A DNA stretch of 64,000 bases. It comes from DSUN01 sp035527715 (GTDB lineage Bacteria > Planctomycetota > PUPC01 > DSUN01). Within the stretch, counting starts at the first letter, position 1. Each line of letters starts with the position of its first letter. The position numbers were made by a program, and so were the translations under genes. Positions 1 to 8,466 of this stretch are shown in pieces. Below the pieces are notes generated by a model that was not told the DNA's origin, did not search any database, and was given only the letters and a program-made list of their open reading frames with translations. Where the stretch lies: contig DATKZY010000194.1 in NCBI GenBank assembly GCA_035527715.1, positions 1 to 64,000 on the forward strand. Direction: 5' to 3'.

Positions 1-829
1 GCCACAATCCGCTGGTATGAAACGATTTGCGGAGAAAGGAGGGAATGCAGCGGGCGTCATCCGAGGCGACCGTTGGGCGAGCCGTTCCGCCGGCACACCC
101 TTTGGCCAGGTGATGGCGAGTGCCTCACCCGACCACGTTCAGAGTATACCACATAACGAATCGCCTGTCAAGCCCCCCCCGCGAAATTTCTCTTCTCGCG
201 TCCGGTTCCCCGTGCGCGGCGTGCCGGCGCGCCCCCTGCGGGTATGCCGCTCAGCAGTCAGCGGGGCGCGGTCCTGAGAAATGCGGGTGGATGGCGCGTC
301 AGGACGAGAATGGCGCGTAGGCGTTTGCTGGACGGCATGGAAAGCGGCATCGAGATGCCGCAGTCCGAAGGGCTGCCGCGCGGCTTGAAGCCCATCCCTT
401 CATCCTGGGAAGGCGCCTTCGCCCAGGCCCCGTCCGCCCGCCCTCAGTCAAGGCTGCCGTGCGCGAAGATGCGTCGCCTTGGGCATTCCCGGCGACGCTT
501 GCACAGGGCAAGAGGCCTGGCTACGCCGGCATTGCCGAGCTGAAGAAGTCGCTGCCTAACGTCAGCATAAAGAGATGAAGACAAGGGCGGAGGGGGTGGG
601 TCGCAAGGACGTGGTGGCCAGGCGAGGAGGAGGCGGCTGCACACCGTCGGGCGCCGCGCCGGGGCGAATCAAGCTTGGGTGAGGAGGGGAAGGGACACAA
701 GGGACCAAAGGGACCCAAGGGACTGCGAAGGGCAGCATGGCCCTTTTGTCCCTTCGGTCCCTTTGGTCCCTTGGGTCCCTTGCGCCTCGCCAGAGAAGCC
801 AGGCGGGTGGGGTCCGCGCGAGGCCAGGG
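1..829. other. Gene-poor left end
   Basis: I find no convincing complete gene here; the short open frames have no ribosome site and no family resemblance. Two things stand out. Bases 516-578 on the plus strand read as about 20 residues resembling the C-terminal end of planctomycete leucine-rich-repeat proteins (AGIAELKKSLPNVSI then stop). Bases 690-783 form a long imperfect hairpin of GGGAC heptads just beyond the 3' end of the minus-strand permease gene. Confidence 0.5.
690..783. repeat. GGGAC-heptad inverted repeat, possible 3'-end hairpin
   Basis: The left arm (690-723) is built of AAGGGAC-type heptads. The right arm (748-783) is its near-perfect reverse complement, with a loop of about 24 nt. 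It begins 47 nt past the stop codon of the minus-strand permease, so it would sit in the 3' untranslated region of the eight-gene transcript, where it could stop transcription or protect the RNA end. There is no U tract, so intrinsic termination is unproven. Confidence 0.6.
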
Positions 830-1657
830 CTATTTCACCGCGCCCATAGTCATGCCCTTGGTGATCTGGGTCTGGAAGATGAGGAAGATGAGGAGCACGG
901 GCAAGGCCGCGAGGAAGAGGCCGGCCGAGAGGTAGGGCATGTTGGTGGTGTACTGGCCGCGGAGATTGGCCACGCCGACCATGAGCGTGCGGGCGTGGTC
1001 CTCGTTGAGGATGACCTGGGCGAGGAGCAGCTCGTTCCACATCCAGAGGAAGTTGAAGATGCCCAGGGTCATCAGCGCGGGCCGGGCGATGGGGAGCATG
1101 ATTCGCCACAGAATCTGAAGGTGGTTCGCGCCGTCCACCTGGGCCGCCTCGACCAGCTCGCGCGGCACGCCGCGCAGATACGAGGTCATGAGATACGTGC
1201 CGAACGGCACCGCAAGGGTCGCGTAGACGAGGATCAGGCCCACGTGCTTGTTCAGCAGGCCGAGCGAGCCGAGCATCGAGTGAAGCGGGATGAGGATGAT
1301 CTGCGGCGCGATCATCATCGAGCCGAGAATCGCGAAGAACGCCACGCGACGCCCGGGGAACTCCATGTGCGACAGGGCGTAGCCCGCCAGGCTGCACACG
1401 GTCCACGAAAGCATCACGCCCGCGACGACGACGATGAACGAGTTGCCGAGATACTGCCCGAACTTCGCGTACTTCCAGGCATTCACCAGATTCTCAAAGG
1501 TCGGGTGAGCCGGCAGGCCGTAGGGGTTGAGGATGAACTCCTCCTCGCCCTTGAGCGCCGAGAGGAGCATGAAGGCGAGGGGGTAGATGGTGGTGACGCT
1601 GATCGCGGCGAGAGCCACGAAGATGGCGGAACGGCCGAGTTTCCTGCGAATCGCCAT
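830..1657 (-). CDS. Carbohydrate ABC transporter permease, MalG type
   Basis: This 275-residue inner-membrane protein is the second permease of a binding-protein-dependent sugar importer. It has about six hydrophobic segments. The EAAxxDGA coupling motif (EAAQVDGANHLQILWRIMLPI) lies at about residues 178-198, where the cytoplasmic loop contacts the ATPase in MalFGK-type systems. Length is normal for the family. The ATG at 1657 is preceded by AGAGG. It is the last gene of the eight-gene run and is separated from the other permease by 296 bp filled with a palindromic repeat. No ATPase gene is present in the window, so a shared MsmK/UgpC-type ATPase is inferred. Confidence 0.93.
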   Translation of the reverse strand: MAIRRKLGRSAIFVALAAISVTTIYPLAFMLLSALKGEEEFILNPYGLPAHPTFENLVNAWKYAKFGQYLGNSFIVVVAGVMLSWTVCSLAGYALSHMEFPGRRVAFFAILGSMMIAPQIILIPLHSMLGSLGLLNKHVGLILVYATLAVPFGTYLMTSYLRGVPRELVEAAQVDGANHLQILWRIMLPIARPALMTLGIFNFLWMWNELLLAQVILNEDHARTLMVGVANLRGQYTTNMPYLSAGLFLAALPVLLIFLIFQTQITKGMTMGAVK

Positions 1658-1711
1658 TATTGGCCTCTTCCGAAGCAGTATGCGCGGGCCAGCCCCCGAA
1701 CGGGGGCGACC

Positions 1712-1883
1712 GAGCCGTAGCCCAGGGCGACCAACGGGAGCCCTGGGTAGGGCGATCCCCCCGGGGGAGCCCCCGAACGGGGGCGATTCAGAAGGCCATG
1801 AGTCGCCCCTTTCAGGGGCTCATGCATGGGAGGGGCCCCGTTTCCCAGGGCTCCCGTCGGTCGCCCTGGGCTACGACTGGCTC
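1712..1883. repeat. Long palindromic repeat inside the transporter operon
   Basis: The left arm starts at 1712 (GAGCCGTAGCCCAGGGCGAC and onward to about 1746). It pairs with 1844-1883, its reverse complement apart from a short indel and one or two mismatches. Smaller inverted CCCCCGAACGGGGG-type stems lie between. The same consensus recurs at 12412-12580. It separates two permease genes of one operon, so the transcript should fold into a large hairpin there, possibly lowering expression of the last gene. Confidence 0.75.
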
Positions 1884-1953
1884 GCCCACTTCGTGGGCTA
1901 ACAGGAGAGCATGACATCCACTCGATCATGGCAGAGCACTTTCGCAGAGGTCA

Positions 1954-2829
1954 TCAGTCGTCCCTCCCCGCCATGAGGCGAATCTGGAGGAGCACGAGGC
2001 CGAAGACCATCAGGAACAACGCGCTGCCGAGCGCGCAGGCGTAGCCCATGCGGTTCGCCTCGAATGCCTGGAAGTAGAGGTGGTATTCGACCAGCGTCGT
2101 GCAGTAGCCGGGGCCGCCCTTGGTCATGACGTAGATGAAGGCGAACAGGCTGGTGAACGACCAGACGACGAGGCTGACGCCCCAGAACTCGATCACGTGG
2201 CGGAGCGAGGGCACGACGATGTGCCAGAGGAAGCGCCAGCCGGTCGCGCCGTCGAGCCGTGCGGCCTCGAAGATCTCCTTGGGCACCGCGGCGAGGCCCG
2301 CGAGGAATACGATGACGCCGTGGCCGAAGATGCCCCAGAGGATGACCACGATGATCGTCGGCAGGGCCGTGGCCGGGTCGCCGAGCCACTCAAAGGCCAG
2401 GGCCCCGAGGCCGACCGATTTCAGGGCGTGATTCACCGGGCCGTCGGGGCTGAGCAGCACGGTGAACAGCGACCCCACGATGACGGGCGAGAGCACGGCC
2501 GGCAGGAAGAAGGCGGCGCGGAAGAACCGCCAGCCGAACACCTCCTGGTGAATCAGCAGCGCGAGCACGAGCGAGACGAGGAGCCAGAGGGGCACGGAGA
2601 GCACGAGGATGAGGTTGTGCTTGACGGCCGGCCAGAACACCTCGTCGCGGGAGAACAGCTCGACGAAGTTCTGGAGGCCGACCCAGCGGGGCGCGCTCGT
2701 GCCGCTCCATTCGGTGAAGCCGTGCCAGACCGCGCTGCCCGCGGGAAACACGCGGAAGACGAGCAGCAGCAGGAGCGCGGGCATCAGGAACAGATACCCG
2801 CTGAGGGCGGCCCGGGGGCCTCGCACCAC
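1954..2829 (-). CDS. Sugar ABC transporter permease, MalF type
   Basis: Integral-membrane permease of about 291 residues, partner of the MalG-like protein downstream. The sequence opens RGPRAALSGYLFLMPALLLLLVF, the usual first transmembrane helix of this family. The EAA loop (EAARLDGATGWRFLWHIVVP) is near residues 190-210. The frame is open up to a GTG at 2910, but that end lies inside an intergenic palindrome and would add an atypical N-terminus. I prefer the GTG at 2829 (or 2826), preceded by GAGGGGG about 9 nt upstream. Gene order receptor, MalF, MalG is standard. Substrate is unknown, presumably a carbohydrate. Confidence 0.9.
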   Translation of the reverse strand: MVRGPRAALSGYLFLMPALLLLLVFRVFPAGSAVWHGFTEWSGTSAPRWVGLQNFVELFSRDEVFWPAVKHNLILVLSVPLWLLVSLVLALLIHQEVFGWRFFRAAFFLPAVLSPVIVGSLFTVLLSPDGPVNHALKSVGLGALAFEWLGDPATALPTIIVVILWGIFGHGVIVFLAGLAAVPKEIFEAARLDGATGWRFLWHIVVPSLRHVIEFWGVSLVVWSFTSLFAFIYVMTKGGPGYCTTLVEYHLYFQAFEANRMGYACALGSALFLMVFGLVLLQIRLMAGRDD

Positions 2830-2878
2830 TCTCGTGTCCCCCTCACTTTCCACACGGTCTCTGTTGCTGAAAGTGGAG

Positions 2879-2952
2879 CCACAGGCAAGATGCCTGTGCC
2901 ACCAATCCACGGCTTGACGGTGGCACAGGCTTCCAGCCTGTGCGCTGGGAAA
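2879..2952. repeat. Intergenic palindrome (ACAGGC..GCCTGT type)
   Basis: The segment ACAGGCAAGATGCCTGTGCC at 2881-2900 is inverted at 2921-2941 (GGCACAGGCTTCCAGCCTGT). Each half also carries an internal ACAGGC/GCCTGT stem, giving a cruciform-like unit. It lies between the solute-binding protein gene and the first permease gene. I recall this kind of unit as common between genes in planctomycete and verrucomicrobial genomes; that is memory, not a search. Confidence 0.65.
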
Positions 2953-2985
2953 GGGGTTTCCTCAAGTAGCGTCCCGTAACACGAA

Positions 2986-4263
2986 CTACTTGGCCGCGGC
3001 CCTCTCGATGGCGGCCAGGGCATCCGCCACGGTCGCCTGGTCGCTGAGGATACGCTGGCACTCGCGGTTGAGTACGTCGCCGAGGGCCATCGGGGCCTTG
3101 CCGGTCATCTGGCTGCCCGTGCGGCCCGAGGCCAGCCACCCGGCGATCACCTTCGCCGTCGGGTCGGTGAGCAGGTCGCGGTCGTAGCCCTGGTTGGCGG
3201 GGAACGAGCCGACCTCGCTGAGAAACGTCTTGGCGTTCTCCTCGCTGGCGACGAACGCGATGTAGTCGAACGCCTCCTTCGGGCACTTGCTCCAGGCGGT
3301 GACGGCGTAGGCGAAGGCGCCGCCGATGGGAAACTTGTCCGCGTCGGGGCCGGGCTGGAAGATGGGACAGGTCATCACGCCGACGTTCTCGGGGCTGAAG
3401 AACTTGGCGAACTCCTTCCAGTGCGCGACGTCGGAGATGAGGCCGAGGAAGAAGCCGGCCTGGCCGCGCAGGAACACGTAGCGGGCGTCGGGCCAGAGGG
3501 CGGTGGACATGAAGCCGTCCTGGAAGCAGCCGCGGTCGTTCAGCTCCTTGAGCCGGTCGAAGATGGCGGCCACCTTGGGGTCGGTCCACTTCAGCTCGCC
3601 GCGGGCGAGCTGGTCGCGTTCCGCCGCGGTGAGGGTCTGGAAGGCGGCGGAGTTGAGGAACCAGGCGGCCCAGTCGCCCTCCTTTTCGCCGACGGCGATG
3701 CCGGCCTTGCCGGCCTTCTTCAGGGCGTCGCAGGCGGCGAGGAAGTCGGCCCACGTGGCCGGCGGCTTCTCGGGGTCGAGGCCGGCCTCGCGGAAGAGCT
3801 TCTTGTTGTAGTACCACACCAGCCCCTGCACGGCGATGGGCACGGCGTAGGGCGTGCCGGCGGGGTCGAAGTTCTCGCTCGTCACGTCCCAGCCGACGAT
3901 CTTCTTGCGGAACTCGGGCGTCACGAGGTCGTCGAGGGGGCGAAGGCTGTCGCGCAGATCGAGCACGCGGCTGCCCTGGTGCAGCATCACGACGTCGGGG
4001 CCGCTCTTCGACGCGGCGGCGGTCATGAAGATCTGGTAGTACTCGTTGTGCGACTGGGCGACGTGCTTGATCTTGATGTTCGGGTGGAGGCGCTCGAACT
4101 CCTTGTCAATGTTCATCAGCCACAGGCCGGCGCCCTTGGACGGGTCGGCGGCGTGCCAGTCCCACACGGTCAGCACGGTCTGGCCGGGCTTGGGCGCATC
4201 GTCCGAGCCGCAGCCGGCGAGAAGGGCAAGGGCCGGAAGCCAACAGAGGCAGCGCTCAATCAC
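2986..4263 (-). CDS. Extracellular solute-binding lipoprotein of sugar ABC importer
   Basis: Substrate-binding receptor of family 1 (MalE/UgpB-like), 425 residues. The GTG at 4263 is chosen because GAGGAG lies 6 nt upstream and a lipobox (LLAGC, residues 14-18) follows. The ATG 36 bases further out would add a poor leader. The mature part has typical features: VLTVWDWHAADP near the start, FERLHPNIKIKHV, and SKSGPDVVMLHQGSRVLDL. The start overlaps the end of the UroD-like gene by 8 bases, so the two are probably translationally coupled. It should sit on the outer face of the inner membrane and deliver a sugar to the two permeases. Confidence 0.92.
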   Translation of the reverse strand: MIERCLCWLPALALLAGCGSDDAPKPGQTVLTVWDWHAADPSKGAGLWLMNIDKEFERLHPNIKIKHVAQSHNEYYQIFMTAAASKSGPDVVMLHQGSRVLDLRDSLRPLDDLVTPEFRKKIVGWDVTSENFDPAGTPYAVPIAVQGLVWYYNKKLFREAGLDPEKPPATWADFLAACDALKKAGKAGIAVGEKEGDWAAWFLNSAAFQTLTAAERDQLARGELKWTDPKVAAIFDRLKELNDRGCFQDGFMSTALWPDARYVFLRGQAGFFLGLISDVAHWKEFAKFFSPENVGVMTCPIFQPGPDADKFPIGGAFAYAVTAWSKCPKEAFDYIAFVASEENAKTFLSEVGSFPANQGYDRDLLTDPTAKVIAGWLASGRTGSQMTGKAPMALGDVLNRECQRILSDQATVADALAAIERAAAK

Positions 4264-5278
4264 GAGTGGCTCCTCGATGGGGAATGGGGTAGCGGCCATG
4301 TTTATGCGCCGCCCGCGACATGGCCAGGATGTTCTCGGGCTTGAGGAAGCTGGCGAGGCTGTTGCCGCTCGAGGCGATGTAGCCGCCGCCGGGGGCGACG
4401 TCGCGGATCAGTGCGCGCACCTCGATCGCCACCTGGCGCGGGGTGCCGCGGCCGAGGAGGTCCATCTCGACGTTGCCGAGGAGGCAGAGGCGGCCGGCGT
4501 AGCGGCGCTTCATCGCCCGAATGTCCATCGCCCCCTTCTCGTTGGGGTGGAGGCCGGCCACGCCGAGGGCGACCAGGTCGTCGGCCACGGGTGCCATGTT
4601 GCCATCGCTGTGGAAGACCCACGGAATGGTCAGCCTCTCGGCCACGCGGCGGAACCGCGGCACCACCAGTTCGCGGAACACGGCGGGCGAGAAGAACGGG
4701 CCGCTCTTGAAGGCCATGTCGTCGGTCGTCACGAAGGCGTCGAAGCCGGCCGCTGCGGCCCGCTCGGCGAGGGCGGCCGCCCAGTCGGTGTAGCGGTCGA
4801 GCACGGCCTCGACCAGCGGGCGGTTCTCGTAGAGGGCGATTGAAAATGCCTCGAAGCCCATGCTCATGATCGTGGGGAACAGCCCAAGCCGGGTCACGAA
4901 GAACGCGGCATAGTCGCCCTTGCCCTGGGCGAACGCGCGGGCCTGCGCCCAGAGAGCCTCGTCGCACGGGTCGGGCAGCTCGATAAGCCGGAGGTCCGCC
5001 TCGGTCTGGATCATCCCGTGGCCCAGGAACTGGCGGCCGCCCTCGCCCTCGCCCGTCTGGGCATAGATGGGCGGGCGGAGGACGTAGAGGATGTTGTCCA
5101 TTCCCAGCCGCGCGGCGAGGGACTTGGCCTCGTCGGCGGTCCAGCCGTCGTCGCCGACGCCGTCGGGCCAGCCCACCATCCTGCGGGCGATGCGGGGGTC
5201 AATCCACAGCTCGCAGTAGGGCACGCGGTCGGGTTCTTCGCACCGCAGCGCGGCGAGGACTCTCTCGCGCGAGGTCAT
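4256..5278 (-). CDS. Uroporphyrinogen-decarboxylase-like protein, probable methyltransferase family
   Basis: A 340-residue cytoplasmic TIM-barrel protein of the UroD/MtaA superfamily, opening with the usual TSRERVLAALRCEEPDRVP. True MtaA/MtbA methyltransferases bind zinc through an HxC motif; here the matching place reads HSD (residues 223-225, in FHSDGN), so the thiol ligand is missing. LLGNVEMDLL (about 266-275) matches the later conserved barrel segment. The ATG directly abuts the TAG of the MttB-like gene and the end overlaps the receptor gene. It is unlikely to be the heme enzyme HemE. A role in methyl transfer or in modifying the imported compound is inferred from the MttB neighbour only. 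Confidence 0.85.
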   Translation of the reverse strand: MTSRERVLAALRCEEPDRVPYCELWIDPRIARRMVGWPDGVGDDGWTADEAKSLAARLGMDNILYVLRPPIYAQTGEGEGGRQFLGHGMIQTEADLRLIELPDPCDEALWAQARAFAQGKGDYAAFFVTRLGLFPTIMSMGFEAFSIALYENRPLVEAVLDRYTDWAAALAERAAAAGFDAFVTTDDMAFKSGPFFSPAVFRELVVPRFRRVAERLTIPWVFHSDGNMAPVADDLVALGVAGLHPNEKGAMDIRAMKRRYAGRLCLLGNVEMDLLGRGTPRQVAIEVRALIRDVAPGGGYIASSGNSLASFLKPENILAMSRAAHKHGRYPIPHRGATRD

Positions 5279-6721
5279 CTACAAGAGCTCCCTTCTCGCC
5301 TTCTCGATGATGGCTCGCATCTTCGCCAGGTTGTCGGGGTCAACCTCGGGCTTGCGATAGGCGGCGCGCAACTCGTTGAGCTGCGCCTTGGCCTTGGCGA
5401 GAATCTTCGCCTCGTACTCGGCGCCGGCCCAGCCCGAGCGCTCGAGGAGCGCGGGCAGCCAGAGCGAGTCGCGGAAGTGGCGGAGGGTGTGGTCGGTGCC
5501 GAGATGACTCGTGTCCAGGCCCAGGCCGACCGCGGCGATTTCCTCGAGGGCGAGAAGCTCAGGAGTGACCTCGACCGCGCGGGCGAAGTGGCGTGCGCCC
5601 AGCGTGAAGTCGCGCTCGATGAGCAACTGCACGGGCGAGATCACCTTCCCCTCGTCGAGGAGGCCCGAGCCGATGCCGGGGTGGCGTCCGCTGAAGGCGG
5701 CGATCGTCATCGCCTTGTATGCCTTTTCGAGCGCGGCGTAGAGGCCGGGCTCCTTGGCGTCGCAATACTCGCCGCCGCCGACGGGGACGCGGATTCCGCA
5801 CCAACGCCAGAGGAACTCCACGGTGGCGAACGAGTAGAGCATGGCGTCGAACGAGCAGTAGCTCACGCCGCTGCCGCGCATGTCCACCGTGCCACCCCAC
5901 ATGCTGCCGCCGAGGCGCACGGCCGGGTTGAGCGCCCGCGCGGCGATCCAGGTGGCGAGGTGCTCGGCCGCGGCCACGGCGACGAAGCCGGCCAGCGTCA
6001 CGGGCGCCGTCACGCCCGCGACCGGCATCGCGGTGAGGCCGGTGGGCGAACCCGCGCGGACCTTGTGCACGAAGCGGTCGGCCACGTCGCGGTCGAACCG
6101 CAGCGGATGGGCGAAGCAGATCGCGCCGTAGTTGAACCAGCTCTTGTAGCCCAGGATTTCGCCCATCTCGGCGAGGTAAGGGACTTGCCGCACGTTCCAG
6201 GCGAAGGCGGCGTGGGGCTTGTGCGCGTGCTCGGCGAGGAGGAGCGCGGCCTCGAGCGGCTCGACGAGCGGCGGCACGTCGGTCAGGAGCAGGCAATGGC
6301 CGACACCGACTTCGCGGTGCAGCGCGTCGCCGAGTTGGATGAGGCGGACGAAGTCGGCCGTGTTCCCGCTCCGCCGTTCGCCCGTCTCGGGGTCGTGGAC
6401 GAATTGTGCGACCTGCGTTTCAAGGTCCGGCACGCCGATCGAGGCGAAGGGCGCGGCCTGGGCCTCCTCTGCTTGCCAGGGGCGTTCCGCGTGCAAGTAT
6501 GCACGCCCTACATCCTTCCGGAACTGTTCGACGAATCCGAGCTGCATCTTCCTCGGGAAGTGCGCGCGTTGGGAGGCGAAATCCACCTTCGCCCCCGCCG
6601 CGTCGAGCGCCCGGAGCAGTTCGCCGTTCTGGCAGAGAATGCCCACCCGCTCGAGAACGGCGACCACGCCGTCCGCAAGGCGCTCGACATCGGAATCGCG
6701 GAGCAAGGTTTTCTGGAGCAT
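5279..6721 (-). CDS. MttB-family (trimethylamine methyltransferase-like) protein
   Basis: A 480-residue member of the MttB superfamily, which demethylates trimethylamine, glycine betaine or related quaternary amines by passing the methyl group to a corrinoid protein. Family marks are VLERVGILCQNGELLRALDAAGA near the N-terminus, VHDPETGERR (about 108-117), GGEYCDAKEPG (316-326), and LGTDHTLRHFRDSLWLPALLER near the C-terminus. No internal amber codon is seen, so it is the pyrrolysine-free type; TAG only ends the frame, next to the following ATG. No corrinoid-protein gene (MttC type) or RamA activator is in the window. Residues 71-77 are encoded by a 22-bp sequence identical to an intergenic repeat at 14075-14096. 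Confidence 0.88.
   Translation of the reverse strand: MLQKTLLRDSDVERLADGVVAVLERVGILCQNGELLRALDAAGAKVDFASQRAHFPRKMQLGFVEQFRKDVGRAYLHAERPWQAEEAQAAPFASIGVPDLETQVAQFVHDPETGERRSGNTADFVRLIQLGDALHREVGVGHCLLLTDVPPLVEPLEAALLLAEHAHKPHAAFAWNVRQVPYLAEMGEILGYKSWFNYGAICFAHPLRFDRDVADRFVHKVRAGSPTGLTAMPVAGVTAPVTLAGFVAVAAAEHLATWIAARALNPAVRLGGSMWGGTVDMRGSGVSYCSFDAMLYSFATVEFLWRWCGIRVPVGGGEYCDAKEPGLYAALEKAYKAMTIAAFSGRHPGIGSGLLDEGKVISPVQLLIERDFTLGARHFARAVEVTPELLALEEIAAVGLGLDTSHLGTDHTLRHFRDSLWLPALLERSGWAGAEYEAKILAKAKAQLNELRAAYRKPEVDPDNLAKMRAIIEKARRELL
6490..6511. repeat. 22-bp intergenic repeat embedded in the MttB-like gene
   Basis: These 22 bases are identical to 14075-14096, which lies in a non-coding repeat block. 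The core is a hairpin, CGTGCA-AGTA-TGCACG. Inside the gene it encodes the segment VGRAYLHA. A match of this length by chance in 64 kb is extremely unlikely, so the coding copy probably arose by insertion or spread of the repeat. Confidence 0.75.
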
Positions 6722-6728
6722 GCGGGCC

Positions 6729-8420
6729 TCACTTTCGCCCGGCAGCGATCAGCTCGGCCAGCTTGGCCCGGGCCTTCTGGTAGGCCGCGGGATCCTTATC
6801 CCACTCGAAGAACGACTTCGCCACCGAGAGGACAATCTCCTGCGCCTTATCGGCCAGGCCCGCCTTCTCGAGGATGGCGAGGTACTCGTAGTCCTCGATG
6901 GAATCGCGCAGCGCCTTGAGCCGCAGACTAGGCGCGATGCCGTCGTAGCCGACGGCGCGCGCGGGGTAAACAATCGCCCCCTCGCCGTTGAAGAGCGGCC
7001 CCTTCCCGTCCTTCCTGCGGTCCAGGGTCTTCGGGTCGGTCCAGGGGTCCTCGACCTGCTTCCAGAAGGACATGCCGCCCCAGTAGAGCAGGCCGCGCAT
7101 GCGGTAGCGCCACGCCATCCACGCGGGGACGCGGTAGTGCAGCAACGGGAAGTCGATGTGCCACCAGGGCGTCGGCTGAAGCTGGCACAGGGCGGTGTAG
7201 GTCCAGAGCATCTCGCCCTCGGCCTGGCGTTTCGCCCCGGTCTCGGGGTCGTGCAGCGAGAAGAGCGGGCACCAGATGTCAATGGCGCCGTAGAGGTCGC
7301 CCCATTTCTCGTCCTGCGTCTTGGTCTGTTCGACGACCATGACCTTGACGACGCTCTTGGCCTCGCGGACCGCCTTGCCCCACGTCTGGACGTAGCGGTA
7401 TTCGTCCTCCTTGTTCGGCTCGTCCTTGAGGTAGGTGTAGAAGAGCACGGGGCGGTCGAGCGCGGCGGCCGCCTTGTCCCACGCCTTCAGCCAGGCGTGG
7501 AGCTTGGGCTTCTCGGCCTCAGGGTCCTTCACGCCGGCCGACGACGGGTGCGGGGTGCAGAAGGCGTTGACGTGATAGCGGTCCACGAACTCGCGGAATG
7601 CCTTGATCTGCTCGGCGGGAATCTCGAACGAGCCGTCGGGCTTGGCCACGGGCGCCAGGCTGCCCGAGGGCGGCGTGGCGTCAAATCGGTGCTCGGAGAG
7701 CATGGCCGCGCACTGGGCTTCCACCACCGCCCAGTCCTCGGGCTCCTTCTCCTTGCCCTCTTTGGCTCGCTGGCGGTAGTAGCCGCGCATGCGGCCGGCG
7801 GGAGACCCAAAGGACGTCACCAGTGTGGGCGTTGCTGGCAACTCGAAGTCCCACACGGTCAACGTCACGGGGACCTCGACGGGCTTCTGCCCCTCGGCGG
7901 TCACGCGATACGTGCCGCGGTAGTCGCCGGGCGGCGTCTTGCTCGGGACTGCGATGTCTACCCAGAAGCCGTGGGTCTCGTTGGCGGGCAGGTCGAAGGG
8001 CACGGCGGTGAGGCGTGCGCCCTTGAGCGGCTCGCCCGTCACGGGATGGCGGAAGGGGATGAGCGGGTCGGGATACCAGCCGGGCTTGAAGGCGTCGTTG
8101 CGATGGGTGCCCTGGGTGATCTCGAGCTGGTGCTGGCGATAGAGCCGCGCGTCCTTCGCGGCGATCACGGCGTCCTTTGGCCCCTTGAGATCGCCGGCCT
8201 CGACGCTGATGCCCTTGACCGGCTCGGTCGAGCGCACGAGGATCTGGAAGCTCTCGACCTCGTTGCGTGCGGCGGCGAGCTTGGCCTCGGCGCTCTGGCC
8301 CGCCGGCTCGTCGCGGAGCACCCGCCGCGTCTCGGCCAGCGTCCACACCTGCCAATCGGCCAGGGCGACGGACCACGCGAGGAGGACGACGAGACACAGG
8401 ATCGAGCGAACTGCGCTCAT
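6729..8420 (-). CDS. Secreted DUF4091 protein, GH123-like
   Basis: A 563-residue exported protein with a signal peptide (SILCLVVLLAWSVALA, residues 6-21). The large C-terminal part matches the DUF4091 / glycoside hydrolase 123 catalytic-like architecture: YTYLKDEP (a typical acid-pair segment), DIWCPLFS, WRYRMRGLLYWGGMSFW, GEGAIVYPARAVGYDGIAPSLRLKALRDSIEDYEYL, then a helical tail. GH123 enzymes are beta-N-acetylgalactosaminidases, but most DUF4091 proteins are uncharacterised. Its position in an importer operon suggests that it releases the imported sugar outside the cytoplasm. It lies 7 bases upstream of the MttB-like gene. ATG at 8420 follows AGAAGGAGA. Confidence 0.88.
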   Translation of the reverse strand: MSAVRSILCLVVLLAWSVALADWQVWTLAETRRVLRDEPAGQSAEAKLAAARNEVESFQILVRSTEPVKGISVEAGDLKGPKDAVIAAKDARLYRQHQLEITQGTHRNDAFKPGWYPDPLIPFRHPVTGEPLKGARLTAVPFDLPANETHGFWVDIAVPSKTPPGDYRGTYRVTAEGQKPVEVPVTLTVWDFELPATPTLVTSFGSPAGRMRGYYRQRAKEGKEKEPEDWAVVEAQCAAMLSEHRFDATPPSGSLAPVAKPDGSFEIPAEQIKAFREFVDRYHVNAFCTPHPSSAGVKDPEAEKPKLHAWLKAWDKAAAALDRPVLFYTYLKDEPNKEDEYRYVQTWGKAVREAKSVVKVMVVEQTKTQDEKWGDLYGAIDIWCPLFSLHDPETGAKRQAEGEMLWTYTALCQLQPTPWWHIDFPLLHYRVPAWMAWRYRMRGLLYWGGMSFWKQVEDPWTDPKTLDRRKDGKGPLFNGEGAIVYPARAVGYDGIAPSLRLKALRDSIEDYEYLAILEKAGLADKAQEIVLSVAKSFFEWDKDPAAYQKARAKLAELIAAGRK

Positions 8421-8466
8421 TGGACTCTCCTTCTCTTGTCACGCGTCACGGGTCACGCGTCACGCA

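Noticed and set aside
2830..2910. Longer start (2910) for the MalF-like permease
   Set aside because: The extra codons lie in an intergenic palindrome and have no family counterpart; a GTG with a ribosome site is at 2829.
4256..5278. HemE (heme biosynthesis)
   Set aside because: Sequence is of the divergent UroD-like group, its neighbours are transport and methyltransferase genes, and other hem genes are absent.
5279..5281. Amber codon of the MttB-like gene as pyrrolysine read-through
   Set aside because: Pyrrolysine in MttB is internal (about residue 334 in the archaeal enzyme). Here TAG comes at the natural family end and directly precedes the next ATG.
5018..6919. Very long open frames antisense to real genes (also 6219-8723, 36460-39399, 45678-50390)
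   Set aside because: They mirror high-GC codon third positions of the genes on the other strand, have no ribosome sites, and their translations are low-complexity.
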